Shown here: positions 26,701-37,900 of the stretch, piece by piece
How positions within the stretch are numbered: position 1 is the stretch's first letter
Layout of the letters: every line of letters starts with the position of its first letter
Made by a program: the position numbers and the translations under genes
Notes under the pieces: model-generated
Seen by the model: only the letters and a program-made list of their open reading frames with translations
Database searches by the model: none
Told to the model about the DNA's origin: nothing
Assembly: GCA_025345505.1 (NCBI GenBank)
Contig: JANVCC010000077.1
Coordinates: 6,801,669-6,865,668, forward strand
Origin: Todiramphus chloris collaris
Lineage: Eukaryota; Chordata; Aves; Coraciiformes; Alcedinidae
Direction: 5' to 3'
DNA length: 64,000 nt

Positions 26701-29700
26701 GCATTGCCATCCTTGAAACTCAAAGCTTTGTTTTCAGAACAAAGCTTAGAACTGGAAAGGTCTGTCGAAGTTGGAGGCCAGACCCTTGGAGTCAGGTCTT
26801 AGGCTGACAGTATTTCTGCAGGCTGCCTCCTACCAGAAGCTGTAACAAACTTAACACCTACAAAAAATACAGGAAGATTTACTAATGTGCTAGTGGGCTT
26901 CCCCAGTGTGCCATAGTTTTAGTTTTCATACGATCTGTCCTACAACTTGTGCTAAATAATAAGCTTCTTTCAGGTATTTGAGTATAATATAAAGTGCAAA
27001 TTTCTGCAACCAGTTTTTCTAGTAACTTTTTGTTCTTTCTCTTCATGGAACTGTTTTCAGGTGATGGCCGTTTCCCTCTTGTTTGCTCCCTCCCCTGTTT
27101 CCTGATAACCAAGGTTCCTGAGTGTCCCTGTTGCTCAGGTTATTGCCACCTGGTCTGTACTTCTTTGTGTGACGATTACTCCCTGTTCATCCATGACTTG
27201 CCCTTCTCAGTAGTAATCAAATACGTGAAGCACCTGGCATGCTTCTCTTGTTTTTATTCTGCAAGAGGCTCTCACTGGTAATTAGTCTGATGGATTATTT
27301 ATAACAAGAAATTAGAGGACATGAATGAGCATTCAGGATGTATAACTTTTTTTCCCTGTAAAAAATGAAAATAATTCCTCCTCTTCCTCTGCTTCTCTTC
27401 TCTGCCCTCCCTAGAGGACGCAACGAACAAAAGAATTTGCAGCTGGAATAAACTAACTCTTAAACAAACAGTAGATGTCATAGTGTGTGTGGTGTACAGC
27501 CCTGGAGAGTTCTACTGCCAGATCTCAAATAACAATGGTAACTTTGCTCAGCTTTTTTCTTTCTGCTAGTTTCTTTGCTTCCATTTTTCAGATTATTTTG
27601 TATTTATTATAGTTTTAATGCATTACTGTTTCAAGTGAGCTTATAGCATTAAGGCTTATCTCTGAGGGGTTTTTAAATCTAAAATATAAGTGGAATGCTG
27701 AAGAAATTGAATCGTGGTATATAATTGTTCTGAGATTGAAATGTGAAAAAGTTGATGGTAAGCAGTTGAATCTAAGTTGAATCTTGATCTAAGAATGTAG
27801 AGAAAAGTGAAAAGAGCTTCCATAACCTAGTTAAAGAGTAGCTAAACAAAAGATAGCAAATAAGAGACACATTCCATGTGCCCATAAAATATTTACTGGA
27901 GCTCTCCTCTAGTACCTGTCCCATTTTAATTTATAAAAACCTATGAAGATTCCAAAGAGAGACGATAACACGGAAGTGAGAACACAGCTTTTGATAGTTA
28001 ACTTCCTTTTGGATAAGCTCAAAGAAAAGTCTGGTTCCTCTATTTTTATGTATAAAGACTTCTGATAGCCACTGGCTTTTTGACCTACTAGAAAAAGAGT
28101 GTAATGACATTCACTGACTGGAAGTAGAAGCTAAGTGCATTCAAACCAAAAATAGAAGGCAGATCTTAGAAGGTGAGGGAAGTTTATTCCTTGAGTTAAC
28201 TAGGAATAGTATAGGCTTTTTGTGGTTTATCACCTTTAAAACATGACTGAATTCCTTCCTAAAAGTGATGTTACACAGCAGGCTGGATAAAGGACTTGAT
28301 ATAAAAAATAAATAAGCAAGCAGGGTGAGATACCATGATCCGTTATATGCACTGGCTGAACTAGGTTAATTCCCATGGCGTTATCTGGCTGTAAAATATA
28401 CTGTAGATTTTTTTTGCAGTGAAGTGTGCTTGTTTAATTAGGAGGAAGGATTACTGGTCATTTTTCCATCGTACTGAACTAATTTGTCAGTAAATATCAG
28501 CGCTCTCACCTCTTCCTGCTAATAAGTCTGTCTAGTAAGTTCATTAGTTAACTCAATGTCAACAGTTGTTTTGTTTTATTTTAAATTTTAAAATTCACAT
28601 AAATCTCCTATCAGATCTGTGTAAGTAAGCTATTCAGCAAACAGTATTGATGAAGTTCGTCAGCTTATTTTCTTGATCTTGTCTTTATGGTTTTTTGGTT
28701 TGTTGTTTTCTTTCTTTCTAACTTTCAGAGTTACTTGCTCTAGATTTACTTAACAAATCATTGTCTGAATACTGCCAGAAAACTCCACCAAATGTTTTTA
28801 ATCCTGAGAATGGAGAACCTTGCTGTGCTTTTTCCTCTGGTAAGTAACAGATGAAAATACCGTTGCTTTTATGGGGTGAACATGAAGGAAAAAAACCAAC
28901 CAAACAAAAAAAAAAATTGGATAGTTGATAAGTTTGCATTAGTATAGCAAAGAATTGGATATATTTACTAAAAAAAGAAATGCTGGTAAACTTACTACAC
29001 ATATGAAGTAATTTTTCTTTTTTTAACCTTTTTTAAAATTAGATTATGGTAACTGGTACCGTGCTTTGGTGCAAAACGTTACCTCACATGGAACTGTGAA
29101 AGTGTGCTTTGTGGACTATGGAAACCTTGCAGAAGTACCACTGGATAAAATACGGCAGATCTTATCCTCGTTCCTAACGCTTCCTTTTCAAGCAATTAAA
29201 TGCTGGCTCTCAGGTAGATCTTCTTATGGATTCTTTCTCTTACAAGAGCTATTGCATTTAGAGACTTGTGTCTTTGGGGGAAGGAGGGGAAGGATACACT
29301 TCACAGAACTGTGTGTGTCTGTGTGTGTGTGTTTGGGTTTGTTTGTTTGTTTGTTTGTTTGTTTTGGTTGGTTGGTTTGCTTTTTAAATAATAAAGGTCT
29401 GTGTTAGCCCCAGCCTCTGGAAGTTGTGGGAGCCATTGTTTTAGCCTTACTCCAGAGCAAATGGACATTTGACAGAAAGGTGGCTCTTCCCAGCGCTCCT
29501 GATAGTGCTGTAGAGTGAACTGCATGGGGATCGCTTATGCTTTACCACTCAGAAGAAAATTGTTGCTTAGTTTTTCTTCATGCTAGCTTTTGGTTGCTGC
29601 CTTGCTAGGAGTAAATGCACTTATATGCAACTTAATTTTTTTTCTGAAGATATTTTGAAGGCCAAGGAGCTCATCAGTTATTATGAAGCAAGTTGGTATT

Positions 29701-32700
29701 TCTGTTCTCTGTAGGGATGTTTCATTTGATTCCTGCAGAGTTTGGCACCATACTGCTGCTTCTCAGCCTTCTACCAATTCTATGGCTCTTCTTTTTCCAC
29801 GCCATATTGCTCAAAATTCTACAGAATTATTCTTTCTTTCTGATGTAGTCTACCTGATGTAAGAATAAAAATTATGGAAACAGGAAAAAAAACCTCAAAA
29901 CCAAGGTGTCTTCTGCTGGGGTTGGTTGGGGTTTGGGGTTGGGTTTGGGGTTTTTGAGGGGTTTTGTTTGCTGTGGTTTGCGTGTGTGTGTGTGTATTAG
30001 GGGATGGGGGGGGTTATTGGTGTTTTGTTTTGGTGGTGTTGGTTTTTTGTTTCTTTGTCTCTTGAAACACTTTGGCTTTCCACTCCTTTGAACAAAAACT
30101 TTGATATTAGACTGATTCATAAACAGTCTTAACAGTGTTTGTGCTAAGGCACAAGTATTTACTGGGTAGAATATCATAAGATGTAGAAAACAACTTGACA
30201 GTGCTGAGGAAATGTGGTTTGGTTGGTTTGTTTTTTGAAGAAAGGAGGAAGAGGGGAACCAGTTAATAGGATGAAGTAAAATGTTTATTGCTAAGGTAAT
30301 AAAAGTAGCCTTGGTATTTCGAGTTGTGCTTTAAAAAAAAAAAAAGGGTGTGGGTGTTTAAGGGAAAATAATGTTGAAGAAAGTCCCTTAACAGAGATGT
30401 TTTGAACAGCCCTCCTACTTTTATACTCTTAGGTATAAAGCCTAGTAATAGCAAATGGACTCCAGAAGCTACAGCAAGATTTTGTGCGAGCACTGCAGGC
30501 AGAACACTTCAAGCCAGAGTAACTTCCCTTTCCAGAGACGGGGCAGGGGTAGAGCTTATTGACAATTCCACAGGTCATCCAAAAGTGATCAGTGAGCTAC
30601 TAACTTCTGAAAAATTGGCTGTGAAGGAAGTTCTACAAAATAAAAATAATTCTCCAAAGAAGTCTGTTGACAAGAGAGGTAATTAAATGACTGTTAACTT
30701 TTAGTTTGAAGAAGAATTTTCAGTATTCCAGCCTTTAAATGTGATCTTGCATGGTTTTGATTAACTATGGTTAAACAGCATGTTTATTAATAAAATTAGC
30801 TTGTCAGTTTTGACAGTTAAACACAAGCTGCCATGCATGTGGCATTATAGACGGTAAAAATAGCTGGGTTTGTCTTAAATAATACTGGAATATCTGATAC
30901 TAGAGAATTACAAACATGCTACAATGGAAACTTTTCCCATCCTTACTTTCTAGTATTTTATTTTTCTGAGGTGTTCTTGACTTATTTTTGTATGCTAATA
31001 GTGTATGAACATCAAATTAAGCAATAATAATCTTGGTTTAAATTTCTCTTCTTGAAGGTGTGCAGTTATCTCTAAGATGTGAAAAGATATTCTGTAGTGG
31101 TTGCTTATACTATGTATGTGCTTGGAGGAAAGGCTACACTGCATTTTCTTACTGTTTCTGTTAGAAACCTCACTTGGGTGCTGGAAGGCAATTGAATTGT
31201 CTATAGATGAAACCGTTCCTGTGTATGTAACAGAAGTTGTAAGCCCAGACTTGTTCTACGCTGTACCGGTTACAACTAAAGGTAAGAAACAGTGTTCACT
31301 GTTCCTAATATCAGAAAGAAGTAACTGTTGCAAGATTGCTATAGGCATTTATTTTATTAACTAACTGAACCAGGTGGAAATGTGGCTCAGAAGGTAGAAA
31401 AATGACAAAGGTGGGATCAGGGGAGTTCAAATATAAGTATGCTTTATACCCAGCTGTGATTAGTTATCAAATGTTTGGGGTTTTTTTTTTCCTGTAGATA
31501 CAGAAGAGAAGCTGTGCAAGCAGCTGATTGAACTTGAAGACTATTGTAAATCCTGTAAGAGCCGGCCCTTCAAGCCAAAACCAGGTGAAGCCTGTTGTGC
31601 CAGGTTTTCGGGTGAGGCAATCATTTTTTCTTCTATTTCCTTGACCAGTGTAAAACACAGCTTCCACTTTTTTGCTTTAGAAAAAGGAAATCAGCCACCT
31701 CTAAAGCGCTTACAAATCTTTTAATTCTGTTACAAAGGATAGCTTAGCTGTATCTTTAGGACAAAGAAAACCATCTGATAGTCCAGGAGAGAAAAGAAGG
31801 AATGTATTGTGCCCCGCAAAATGTATGGAGCTTTAAGAAGGAAGAAATCTAGTTACTGTTTAAGCAGAAATTTGTTTGTGTTTGAGTCACAGGGGAATGA
31901 AATTCATGACAGAGCAATAATGCACTTGCATCTATACAGACCAACTTCTGGTTTGTGGTTGTCTAGCTGTTTTTCTGTTGTTGCTTTGTGCAGTCACAGG
32001 GTGGTGACAGTGGCTGTGACAACTGACTGTCAGCCTTGTTAGCTTAAGCTGTCCAGGCTTAGCAAACTGTTTGTGCAAGTCCAAAGTATTTTTAACAGGG
32101 AGGTAACTTAAATATTGTCTTGGTCTTTCAGCAGAGGGAATACACTGCTGAGACTCTAGCTCAGTGTTTTTAAAAACAAAAGTAGTGTTGACTCATACTA
32201 AATGTTGACTGCATGTGGATTGTTGCAGGAGGTCTGGCTAAGCGCTGAAAATGAACTTAGATGCTGTTTCAGATAACAGCTCCTGGAAAACAAGATAGAT
32301 GAATTAAAAAAACCCACTAGGCAGACAATGAGAGCATGGCTAGGTGAATACAGCAATTGGAAACTATTCCTTGTGTCTCTGGGGTTTGCTTCTTGTCAGG
32401 GGGCCTTTTGTATATTTCAGGGTATTTAAAAATGCCTGGAAGACTATACAGCTGTGTGTGTAAGATGATGCTTCACATGTGATCCTTCTTGTCCCAATCT
32501 TTTCAGGTGATGGCCACTGGTACAGAGCTCTTGTACTAAAAGCTTCTCAGTCTTTTGTGAGAGTACTATATGCAGACTATGGGAACACCGAAACTTTACC
32601 ACTTTCAAAACTACTGCCAATCACTGATTCCTACTTAAAACTGCCTTTTCAGACAATTACATGCTCACTTGCAGGTAAAAAAACCCAACAACAACAAAAC

Positions 32701-35191
32701 AAACAAACAAAGCTACCCCCAAAAAACCTTGACTGGTTTTCTTGAATGTTATAAATCTGTACCAGTTCTGATTTTAGTGTTCATTCCTTAATAGTCATAA
32801 ACGTGATGATCTGCTGAAACAGTATATTGGTTACAACTGTGAAAGCTGGCTTAGAAAGTAATGCTTTTAGTTACTTATCTGTGGAATCTAATCTAAGTAT
32901 ATTAGGAGAGTGTGGTATTGTATTTTTCAAAAGCAGTGGTAGCATTATGTATAAGATTCAAGTAATCAAAAAGGAATTATTTACAGAACAAACTTGACTG
33001 TGCTTTTTTCTTCTTCTTTGGGTTGTGTTTTTTTTTTTTTTATTGTAGGTATAGAGAAAGCTGAGTGGTCTCCATTATTACTTGACAAGTTGAAGGAAAT
33101 GTTATTGCATAAATGTGTCACAATTACCATGAAAGGGACTAATGGAAATGTTAACTTAGTAACAGCAGAGAAACACAGTGAAAATGGTAGTACGAATGTA
33201 GTTGACACACTCCTAATGGAAGGTTTGGTCAAACCCTGCAGTGCTGAAAACTTTCGTGCTGAGCATCACGGTACATATTTTCACTTAATTACTTCAAATT
33301 TCTTAATGTGAAGAACTGTGGGTATGTGGGATACCTAAGTGACTTTCCTTTTAAAAACCTTACAGAATTCCACATCTCACCTGTTAAATTAGGGAAGCAG
33401 TGTCCTTGTCTATTGTGTTCATTCACTTGCTTTGTTTTTTGTAGGCAATGGGAGTGAGACCAAATGCTGCTGCACAGAATTAAAGATGCAAGTAAGATTC
33501 AGTCTAAGCAATACTCACTTCTTTACATTTCCAGGATTTAGAAGAAACTCTGTGGGAATCAAATGGAATTAGGGACATAATAGCTAACTGAAACATTGAA
33601 GATATTCAAAGTGAATATCCAAATACTACTTAATTGGTGTTTATATGTAGTAATAATTAGAGCATCCTGAAACTGAGGGAGGATAGTGTGTAATAGTTCA
33701 CACAGACTACATTAGTCTGTATTTTGCCACACATACCAGCTCTATTTTTTTATTTTTTTTTTTTTTTTCCTAGACTGAAGGCTCAGGAATGTTACTCTTG
33801 TCTGTTGTGTAGAAAGGTACTCGTGGGGCTTTGCATAAACTGTGTCATTTGGACAAAGGACATCTGCATTTTTACTTCTTTTTTGTACTGTGGCTGTGTT
33901 TTGCTGTGGATGCAGCTTGGCAGACAGCTGCACATGTAAGAATTTTTTGACAACGTGTATTTGAGGTAGCAGAAGTTAATATGTGCCACAGTTTCAGTCA
34001 TGGAGCTAGGGCTGAGAATCCGCGTTCAGTAGAATACTGGGATTTCTAACAGTGTTTGCCAGTTGCAAGAGTTATTGCCCCCCCCACTTTTGGAAAAAAG
34101 AATTAATTATCTCTTGGAGATACCACATATTCATGTAATTATTGAAAGCTTTCCTATTTTAAGCCTTTTTTTCTTAAAAAAAGAAAAGTTAACTTAGGCT
34201 GTTTTTCAATATTAGAACTTTATATTGGGAAAAGTAATTTAAAGTATACCAGACAAGATGCATCAGCCTTTCTCAAAGTGAGAAGTTTTGTCAGAGGAAT
34301 GAGGAAAACTTTGCACTTTAAAGACAAAAAACCCTTCCAAGGTTGGTTTCAACTTCCCCCTCTCTCCCCAGCAAGAGGCAGTGAAGTCAAAAGCAAAAAT
34401 ACCCTCTACAATATTTTGGAAGTAGGAAAAGAGCATTTCTGTTCAAGGTCCTTTAGACCTTCACTGCTTCAGAGCAAGCATAGTTACCAGCAGTTAGTGG
34501 CAGGAGGGCAGTAAATCTGTGCTGTTCCTGAATGTGGTTGACTTCTGTTTCCCTGCAGGCTGTTGAATGTCCTTTTTCCTTCCCCTTCTATCTCTTGACC
34601 TTTCAGTTTGATTTAGCTCATGTCTTTTCTGACTTCAGTTTGGTCACTTCCTGTTTTTTGCCATCCTTTCTTACTTGTATAAGTTTGTCTCAAAAGTCTC
34701 ATGAGCAAGGAAGAGGAGACAGAAGATTCCAATATAACTAAAAACATCTGGAAATAGACATGCAGGAATAACCAATTTTAAGATCCCAATCTCAGTCCTA
34801 ATTGAGTATTTTATCAATTCTGTTTGAGGAATTTTCTTGGGTGGGGGTGGGATGGGGGTTAGGGGATAAATCAGGGGTTGAGGGAGTAGTCAGATACATT
34901 TCTGGCTTTTTCCATCCAGAAGATTTTACAGCAGAAAGCATTTGCATATTCATTGAACTAATACGGGACTTAGCTTGAGTTTGTGTGTTTGGGATCTACC
35001 CTAAACTGAAATCAGTGACTTAAATAAGAAAAAAAAAAAAAGTCAGGGGAAAAAGAAAGAGATTTTTCTATTTCTAATTCTTTCTGTTTATTCCACAGCT
35101 TAAAAAGCATGAACAGATCCTACTCTTCCTTTTAAGAATGTATGAAAATCCAGATGGAGTCACTGAAATGAAAAAGCTTTTGAACCACTAA
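14726..35191 (+). CDS. TDRD1: Tudor domain-containing protein 1 (spliced, complete)
   Basis: TDRD1 is a germ-granule (nuage) scaffold that binds symmetric dimethyl-arginine on PIWI proteins and supports piRNA-based transposon silencing. Coding exons: 14726-14782, 14978-15125, 15504-15609, 16791-16851, 17107-17211, 17588-17770, 18438-18584, 19517-19685, 20731-20814, 21242-21412, 22609-22716, 24114-24284, 25643-25891, 27415-27537, 28729-28839, 29043-29213, 30433-30678, 31165-31281, 31498-31611, 32507-32674, 33049-33270, 33445-33491, 35099-35191. All introns are GT-AG and all phases agree, giving 1,056 codons. Order: MYND finger (62-98), four extended Tudor domains with DYGN motifs ending at residues 246, 474, 692 and 907, and a conserved C-terminus (CCCTEL...HEQILLFLL). 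The human protein is about 1,180 residues; the shortfall is mainly N-terminal, before the MYND finger. The ATG at 14726 is the first in frame; an unseen upstream coding exon remains possible. Confidence 0.95.
14978..15609 (+). CDS. TDRD1: TDRD1 exons encoding the MYND zinc finger
   Basis: Two exons (14978-15125 and 15504-15609, joined through a split Gly codon) encode residues 20-103. The ligands read C62, C65, C73, C76, C82, C86, H94 and C98, the full set for a MYND finger binding two zinc ions. The segment [12 protein letters not shown] is almost identical to the human protein as I recall it. In TDRD1 this finger is thought to mediate protein contacts. The stretch before C62 is low in recognisable features. 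Confidence 0.95.
17107..19685 (+). CDS. TDRD1: TDRD1 exons encoding extended Tudor domain 1
   Basis: Four exons (17107-17211, 17588-17770, 18438-18584, 19517-19685) carry the lead helix (IMLSDLQSL), the first SN-like strands ([16 protein letters not shown]), the Tudor core with FYIDYGNEE (residues 240-248) and the trailing SN-like half. Intron phases here are 0, 0, 0 then 1, unlike domains 2-4. The core reads TWSRALV where the other three domains read WYRA, so the second aromatic of the methyl-arginine cage is Ser223; human has Asn there as I recall. This domain may therefore bind methyl-arginine weakly or act structurally. Confidence 0.92.
21242..25891 (+). CDS. TDRD1: TDRD1 four-exon cassette, Tudor domain 2
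   Basis: Exons of 171, 108, 171 and 249 bases (21242-21412, 22609-22716, 24114-24284, 25643-25891), all bounded by phase-1 introns. They encode residues 354-586: the [20 protein letters not shown] strand region, the Cys-rich hinge ending CCAQF, the core with LWYRA (450-454) and GYIDYGNFE (468-476), and the trailing half starting [10 protein letters not shown]. The cage positions W451, Y452, Y469 and Y472 with N474 are present, so dimethyl-arginine binding is expected. Confidence 0.93.
22794..22823 (+). repeat. 15-bp perfect tandem duplication
   Basis: The unit AGAAACTTTTCATAT occurs twice head to tail in TDRD1 intron 13. Confidence 0.9.
26511..26632 (+). repeat. GT-rich low-complexity tract
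   Basis: In TDRD1 intron 15: T-runs, TTTG units and GTT units with almost no C or A on the plus strand. It reads as low-complexity sequence and not as a transposon. Confidence 0.75.
27415..30678 (+). CDS. TDRD1: TDRD1 four-exon cassette, Tudor domain 3
   Basis: Exons of 123, 111, 171 and 246 bases (27415-27537, 28729-28839, 29043-29213, 30433-30678), again all in phase 1, encode residues 587-803. The lead strand reads [12 protein letters not shown], the hinge ends CCAFSS, and the core holds NWYRALV (668-674) and CFVDYGN (686-692). Cage residues W669, Y670, F687, Y690 and N692 are intact. Intron 18 between the last two exons carries G-rich and TTTG-rich simple sequence. Confidence 0.93.
29311..29380 (+). 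repeat. TG and TTTG simple repeat
   Basis: A short (TG)n tract passes into five to six TTTG units and then GGTT units, inside TDRD1 intron 18. Likely length-polymorphic. Confidence 0.9.
29918..30020 (+). repeat. G-rich telomere-like tract with TG repeat
   Basis: Inside TDRD1 intron 18: at least five runs of three or four G separated by TT or TTT (29918-29961), then GTGTGTGT at 29980-29995, then a run of seven or more G near 30006. The spacing fits G-quadruplex formation on the transcribed RNA-like strand. Confidence 0.8.
31165..33270 (+). CDS. TDRD1: TDRD1 four-exon cassette, Tudor domain 4
   Basis: Exons of 117, 114, 168 and 222 bases (31165-31281, 31498-31611, 32507-32674, 33049-33270), all phase 1, encode residues 804-1010. 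The lead reads [11 protein letters not shown], the hinge ends CCARFS, and the core holds HWYRALV (884-890) and [12 protein letters not shown] (901-912). Cage residues W885, Y886, Y902, Y905 and N907 are intact. The trailing exon contains [19 protein letters not shown], close to the human counterpart. Confidence 0.93.
33445..35191 (+). CDS. TDRD1: TDRD1 last two coding exons
   Basis: A 47-base exon (33445-33491) encodes a Cys triplet followed by TELKMQ, and the terminal exon (35099-35191) encodes [12 protein letters not shown] and ends MKKLLNH before TAA. This short amphipathic C-terminus matches the human protein closely. The 1.6-kb intron between them holds T-runs (33745-33769) and an A-run (35029-35041) but no recognised gene or repeat. 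Confidence 0.93.
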
Positions 35192-35860
35192 GTCATGAAC
35201 CACAAGAGCCATTTCATTTGTAGATATGCCAGGTTGCTACCGTTCTTTTTCTTTTTCTTTTTATTTTTATTTCTTTTTTTTTTTTTTTTTGGAAGAGACA
35301 AGTGTATTTATGACCTTAAATATTAGTCACTTTATAGAAATTCTGCTGTTTCCATACCTGTGTTTTTATGCTCAGAGTTACTGTGAAATAAGTACGTAGC
35401 CGGAAGGATTTCAAAGCTGTGAGCTGTGTTTTCTGTTCTGTTCTTGGTTGATACCACCGTGTACTGCTAAGCTTCTTTGCTGTTATTTTGCTGTTGAATG
35501 CACATCACTTTATGGAATGGGCATTGTACTGTGAGTCCATTCTGCAAACTTACATCTGAAATTACTGTAATTGTAAAGCTTACTCCTACCTTGGCACTGT
35601 TCATTTTACTTGGAAAAACTGCATCTTGCCTTGTTTAGTCTTTCGACTTCATTTTCAGTCTGCAGTTAGACTGAAAATTGTTTTTCATAAACTTGTTTTC
35701 AGTATCATTAAAGGGTGAATCTTGTCTTTGACTGCATGTAGGTTGTTCTCACTAAAATCAGTAACCACTTAGATGTGCACTGTTCATTATTTAAAGTTAC
35801 CCTGTGTAATATGCATCTGTGAATATTGTTTGGAAATAAATTGTATTGGAGCGATTTTGT
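35192..35860 (+). terminator. TDRD1: TDRD1 3' UTR and polyadenylation signals
   Basis: The 3' UTR begins with a T-rich tract (35244-35290). A variant signal ATTAAA lies at 35707-35712 and a canonical AATAAA at 35835-35840, followed by GT-rich sequence, so cleavage is expected near 35860. The next promoter (VWA2) starts only about 1.5 kb further on. Confidence 0.75.
35244..35290 (+). repeat. T-rich tract in TDRD1 3' UTR
   Basis: Units of CTTTTT and ATTTTT pass into about 18 consecutive T. On the mRNA this is a U-rich element, a possible binding site for U-rich RNA-binding proteins; also a likely slippage site. Confidence 0.85.
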
Positions 35861-37289
35861 CTGTAGCTATATTGTCAGGATTTCTACCTCAGCAGGTTTT
35901 TTATCATATGATAATAGAGAAATCCCATTCTGGAATATGACACAAGTACTGAATCAAATTATTAACAGATTTTCAGTATTTCTGTAAAATGTAGTGCTAC
36001 TTAATTGTCATTTCTGACTAATCCAGTGCCGCTGTGACTAAGGAATGCCGAATTCCTCTTCACAGAGCACAGTCGACATCTGCTTATTCAAACAGTAGGG
36101 TCAGCTTTTTTTGGTTTTTTGAAGTATATTTTTTAGTTCAGTGTTTGTGAAAATTAGAAGGATCTTGACATTAAACTTGTTACGAAAGCAGAATATTTTT
36201 GTTTGACTTAATGTTTTATTACACTTAAATTGCCTCTTTCTTTTTTTTTTCCCCTGCCTCTTAGTTTTTGCTGCCTCATTCTTGTAGTAGGTAATAATTC
36301 GACAAACTCTTGCACTTGGGTCTCTAGAGTTATTTTTGTGCTCCAGGTTCTGAACCAAGATTGTGGCTGGGACAAGTGTGACTTTCGCAAGCATTTGCCG
36401 GCACGCAAAGCAACTCGCTGATGCTGTAGTCCTCCCACGCCTTTTGTTCACTTCTCCACGTACCACTTCTCCTAGCAACTAGTCATAGCATTTCAGAAGA
36501 GGACTTGAACTGCAGTAGTCGAAAGCAGACACTGTCTACCCTGGATAAGCAGGAGAAAGGAAAAATGAATCTTTGTTATTCTGCTCGTGGTGGGGGTGGG
36601 GGAACCTGGGGAAGCAGTGCTTGGTGTTTCACTTGGGGATGTAGAAGGTATATATGGTGCAGCAGAAAGATGTCTGGCAGGAATCTGAGGCAGTTGAAGG
36701 AAAGAAGAGATAAGAGATTTTGTCACTCCATAACTTCTGATGAAATCTTTTAGAACTTTGATGTAGGGACAAATCAATCAAGAGAGGTGTAAACCTTTTG
36801 GACTTCTTGATGTAGCCTTGGGTTCCTCTTGCTTTGTTTTCCTCTGCTACTTTTAATCTGTAATTGAAATATATTCTCAAAGTGATAAACAATGAGCTAT
36901 GGCTTATATTTATCTAGTATAGAACCTAATTTTGAGGTGAATTTCCATGTGCAAGTGTCTGAACAAACAGTATATGTAGCACTTAGAACTGTAACATCCA
37001 TGCTCTTGGTCAGTGCAATTTCTTAATTCCTCTCTGGAGAATTAAAACGGAAGTGGAACTCTAGAATGATAGCAGCACTTCTGAAAGGAAAGTAGCATAA
37101 ATTTGATAACAGCACAGAAAAACAAGGGTTTTTTTCCAAATCTTTAAAAGATCATTCATTTACAAATGGCTGTGGGAGGAACTAGAGTATACTTTGTGCA
37201 TTTGGTTTGACTGAAATTTAGTTATTATTTAGCACTTGGTGTTGCGTTCCATTCCTAATCCTAATTACGTTCCAATCGTAATTTATGTG
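35861..37289. other. Intergenic between TDRD1 and VWA2
   Basis: A short gap between two genes in the same orientation. Open frames here are short, with no domain or splice support; a purine-rich patch (36587-36616) is the only compositional feature I see. No repeat family was recognised. Confidence 0.6.
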
Positions 37290-37900
37290 GCTGGGTGTGA
37301 GGGGCCCGGGGAAGAGGCTGTCGCAGCTGAACGCGATGCGCAGGAGGCTGCTCGTCAGGTGCACAAGGGCTACGCAACAGAGTTACAGAGAAAAGGTCAA
37401 CTACAACTTAAGGCGCGTTTTTGGTTTTTTTCCCCCTCCCCTTTTTTAGTTGATGACCTCTGAGATCTCAGACGGGGAGGCTGGGGACCCTGCGGGAAAG
37501 CAGCGACGCTGAGAGAACGCTCGCTGCCCGCAGCCGGGTGTGGGACGGGAACGGGACCGGGACGGGACGGGACAGCCCCGCCCGGCTCCTCCTCCGGCGG
37601 GTCCGGCCCGGGCGGGCTGGGGTCCGCCTCCTCCCAGCCCGGCGAGGTGCGCGGAGCCCGGGGGAGCGCACGGGCGGGCCAAGGGATCGCGCCTGGGTGA
37701 GTCCTCCCGGGTCGGGTCGGGTTCGGGGGGTCTTGTCCCGGCCGCCGCCCGAGCAGCGGAGGGGCCCCGGGTGAGCGGCGGGTCGGTCCCGGCGGCAGCG
37801 GAGCCTTCCTTCCCTGCCCCTCCGCGCGGCGCTGGGGGGGACGCGGCTTCTGCGGCAGGCAGCGCAAGCCTCTGTGCCAGGCGGGATCCAGGGAGGTAGG
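37290..37900 (+). promoter_or_regulatory. VWA2: CpG island, presumed VWA2 promoter and exon 1
   Basis: CpG-dense sequence with a donor of the form CCTGG|GTGAGT ending a presumed non-coding exon at 37696. Within it, 37541-37573 is a run of GGGAC-type pentamers. The first coding exon is about 5.9 kb downstream. Attribution to VWA2 is inferred from position and orientation, since no coding sequence lies in this exon. No TATA box was seen. Confidence 0.6.

Noticed and set aside
37397..37867. Minus-strand open frame of 156 codons at the VWA2 CpG island
   Set aside because: Same reason: Pro/Arg-rich frame from CpG-dense DNA.
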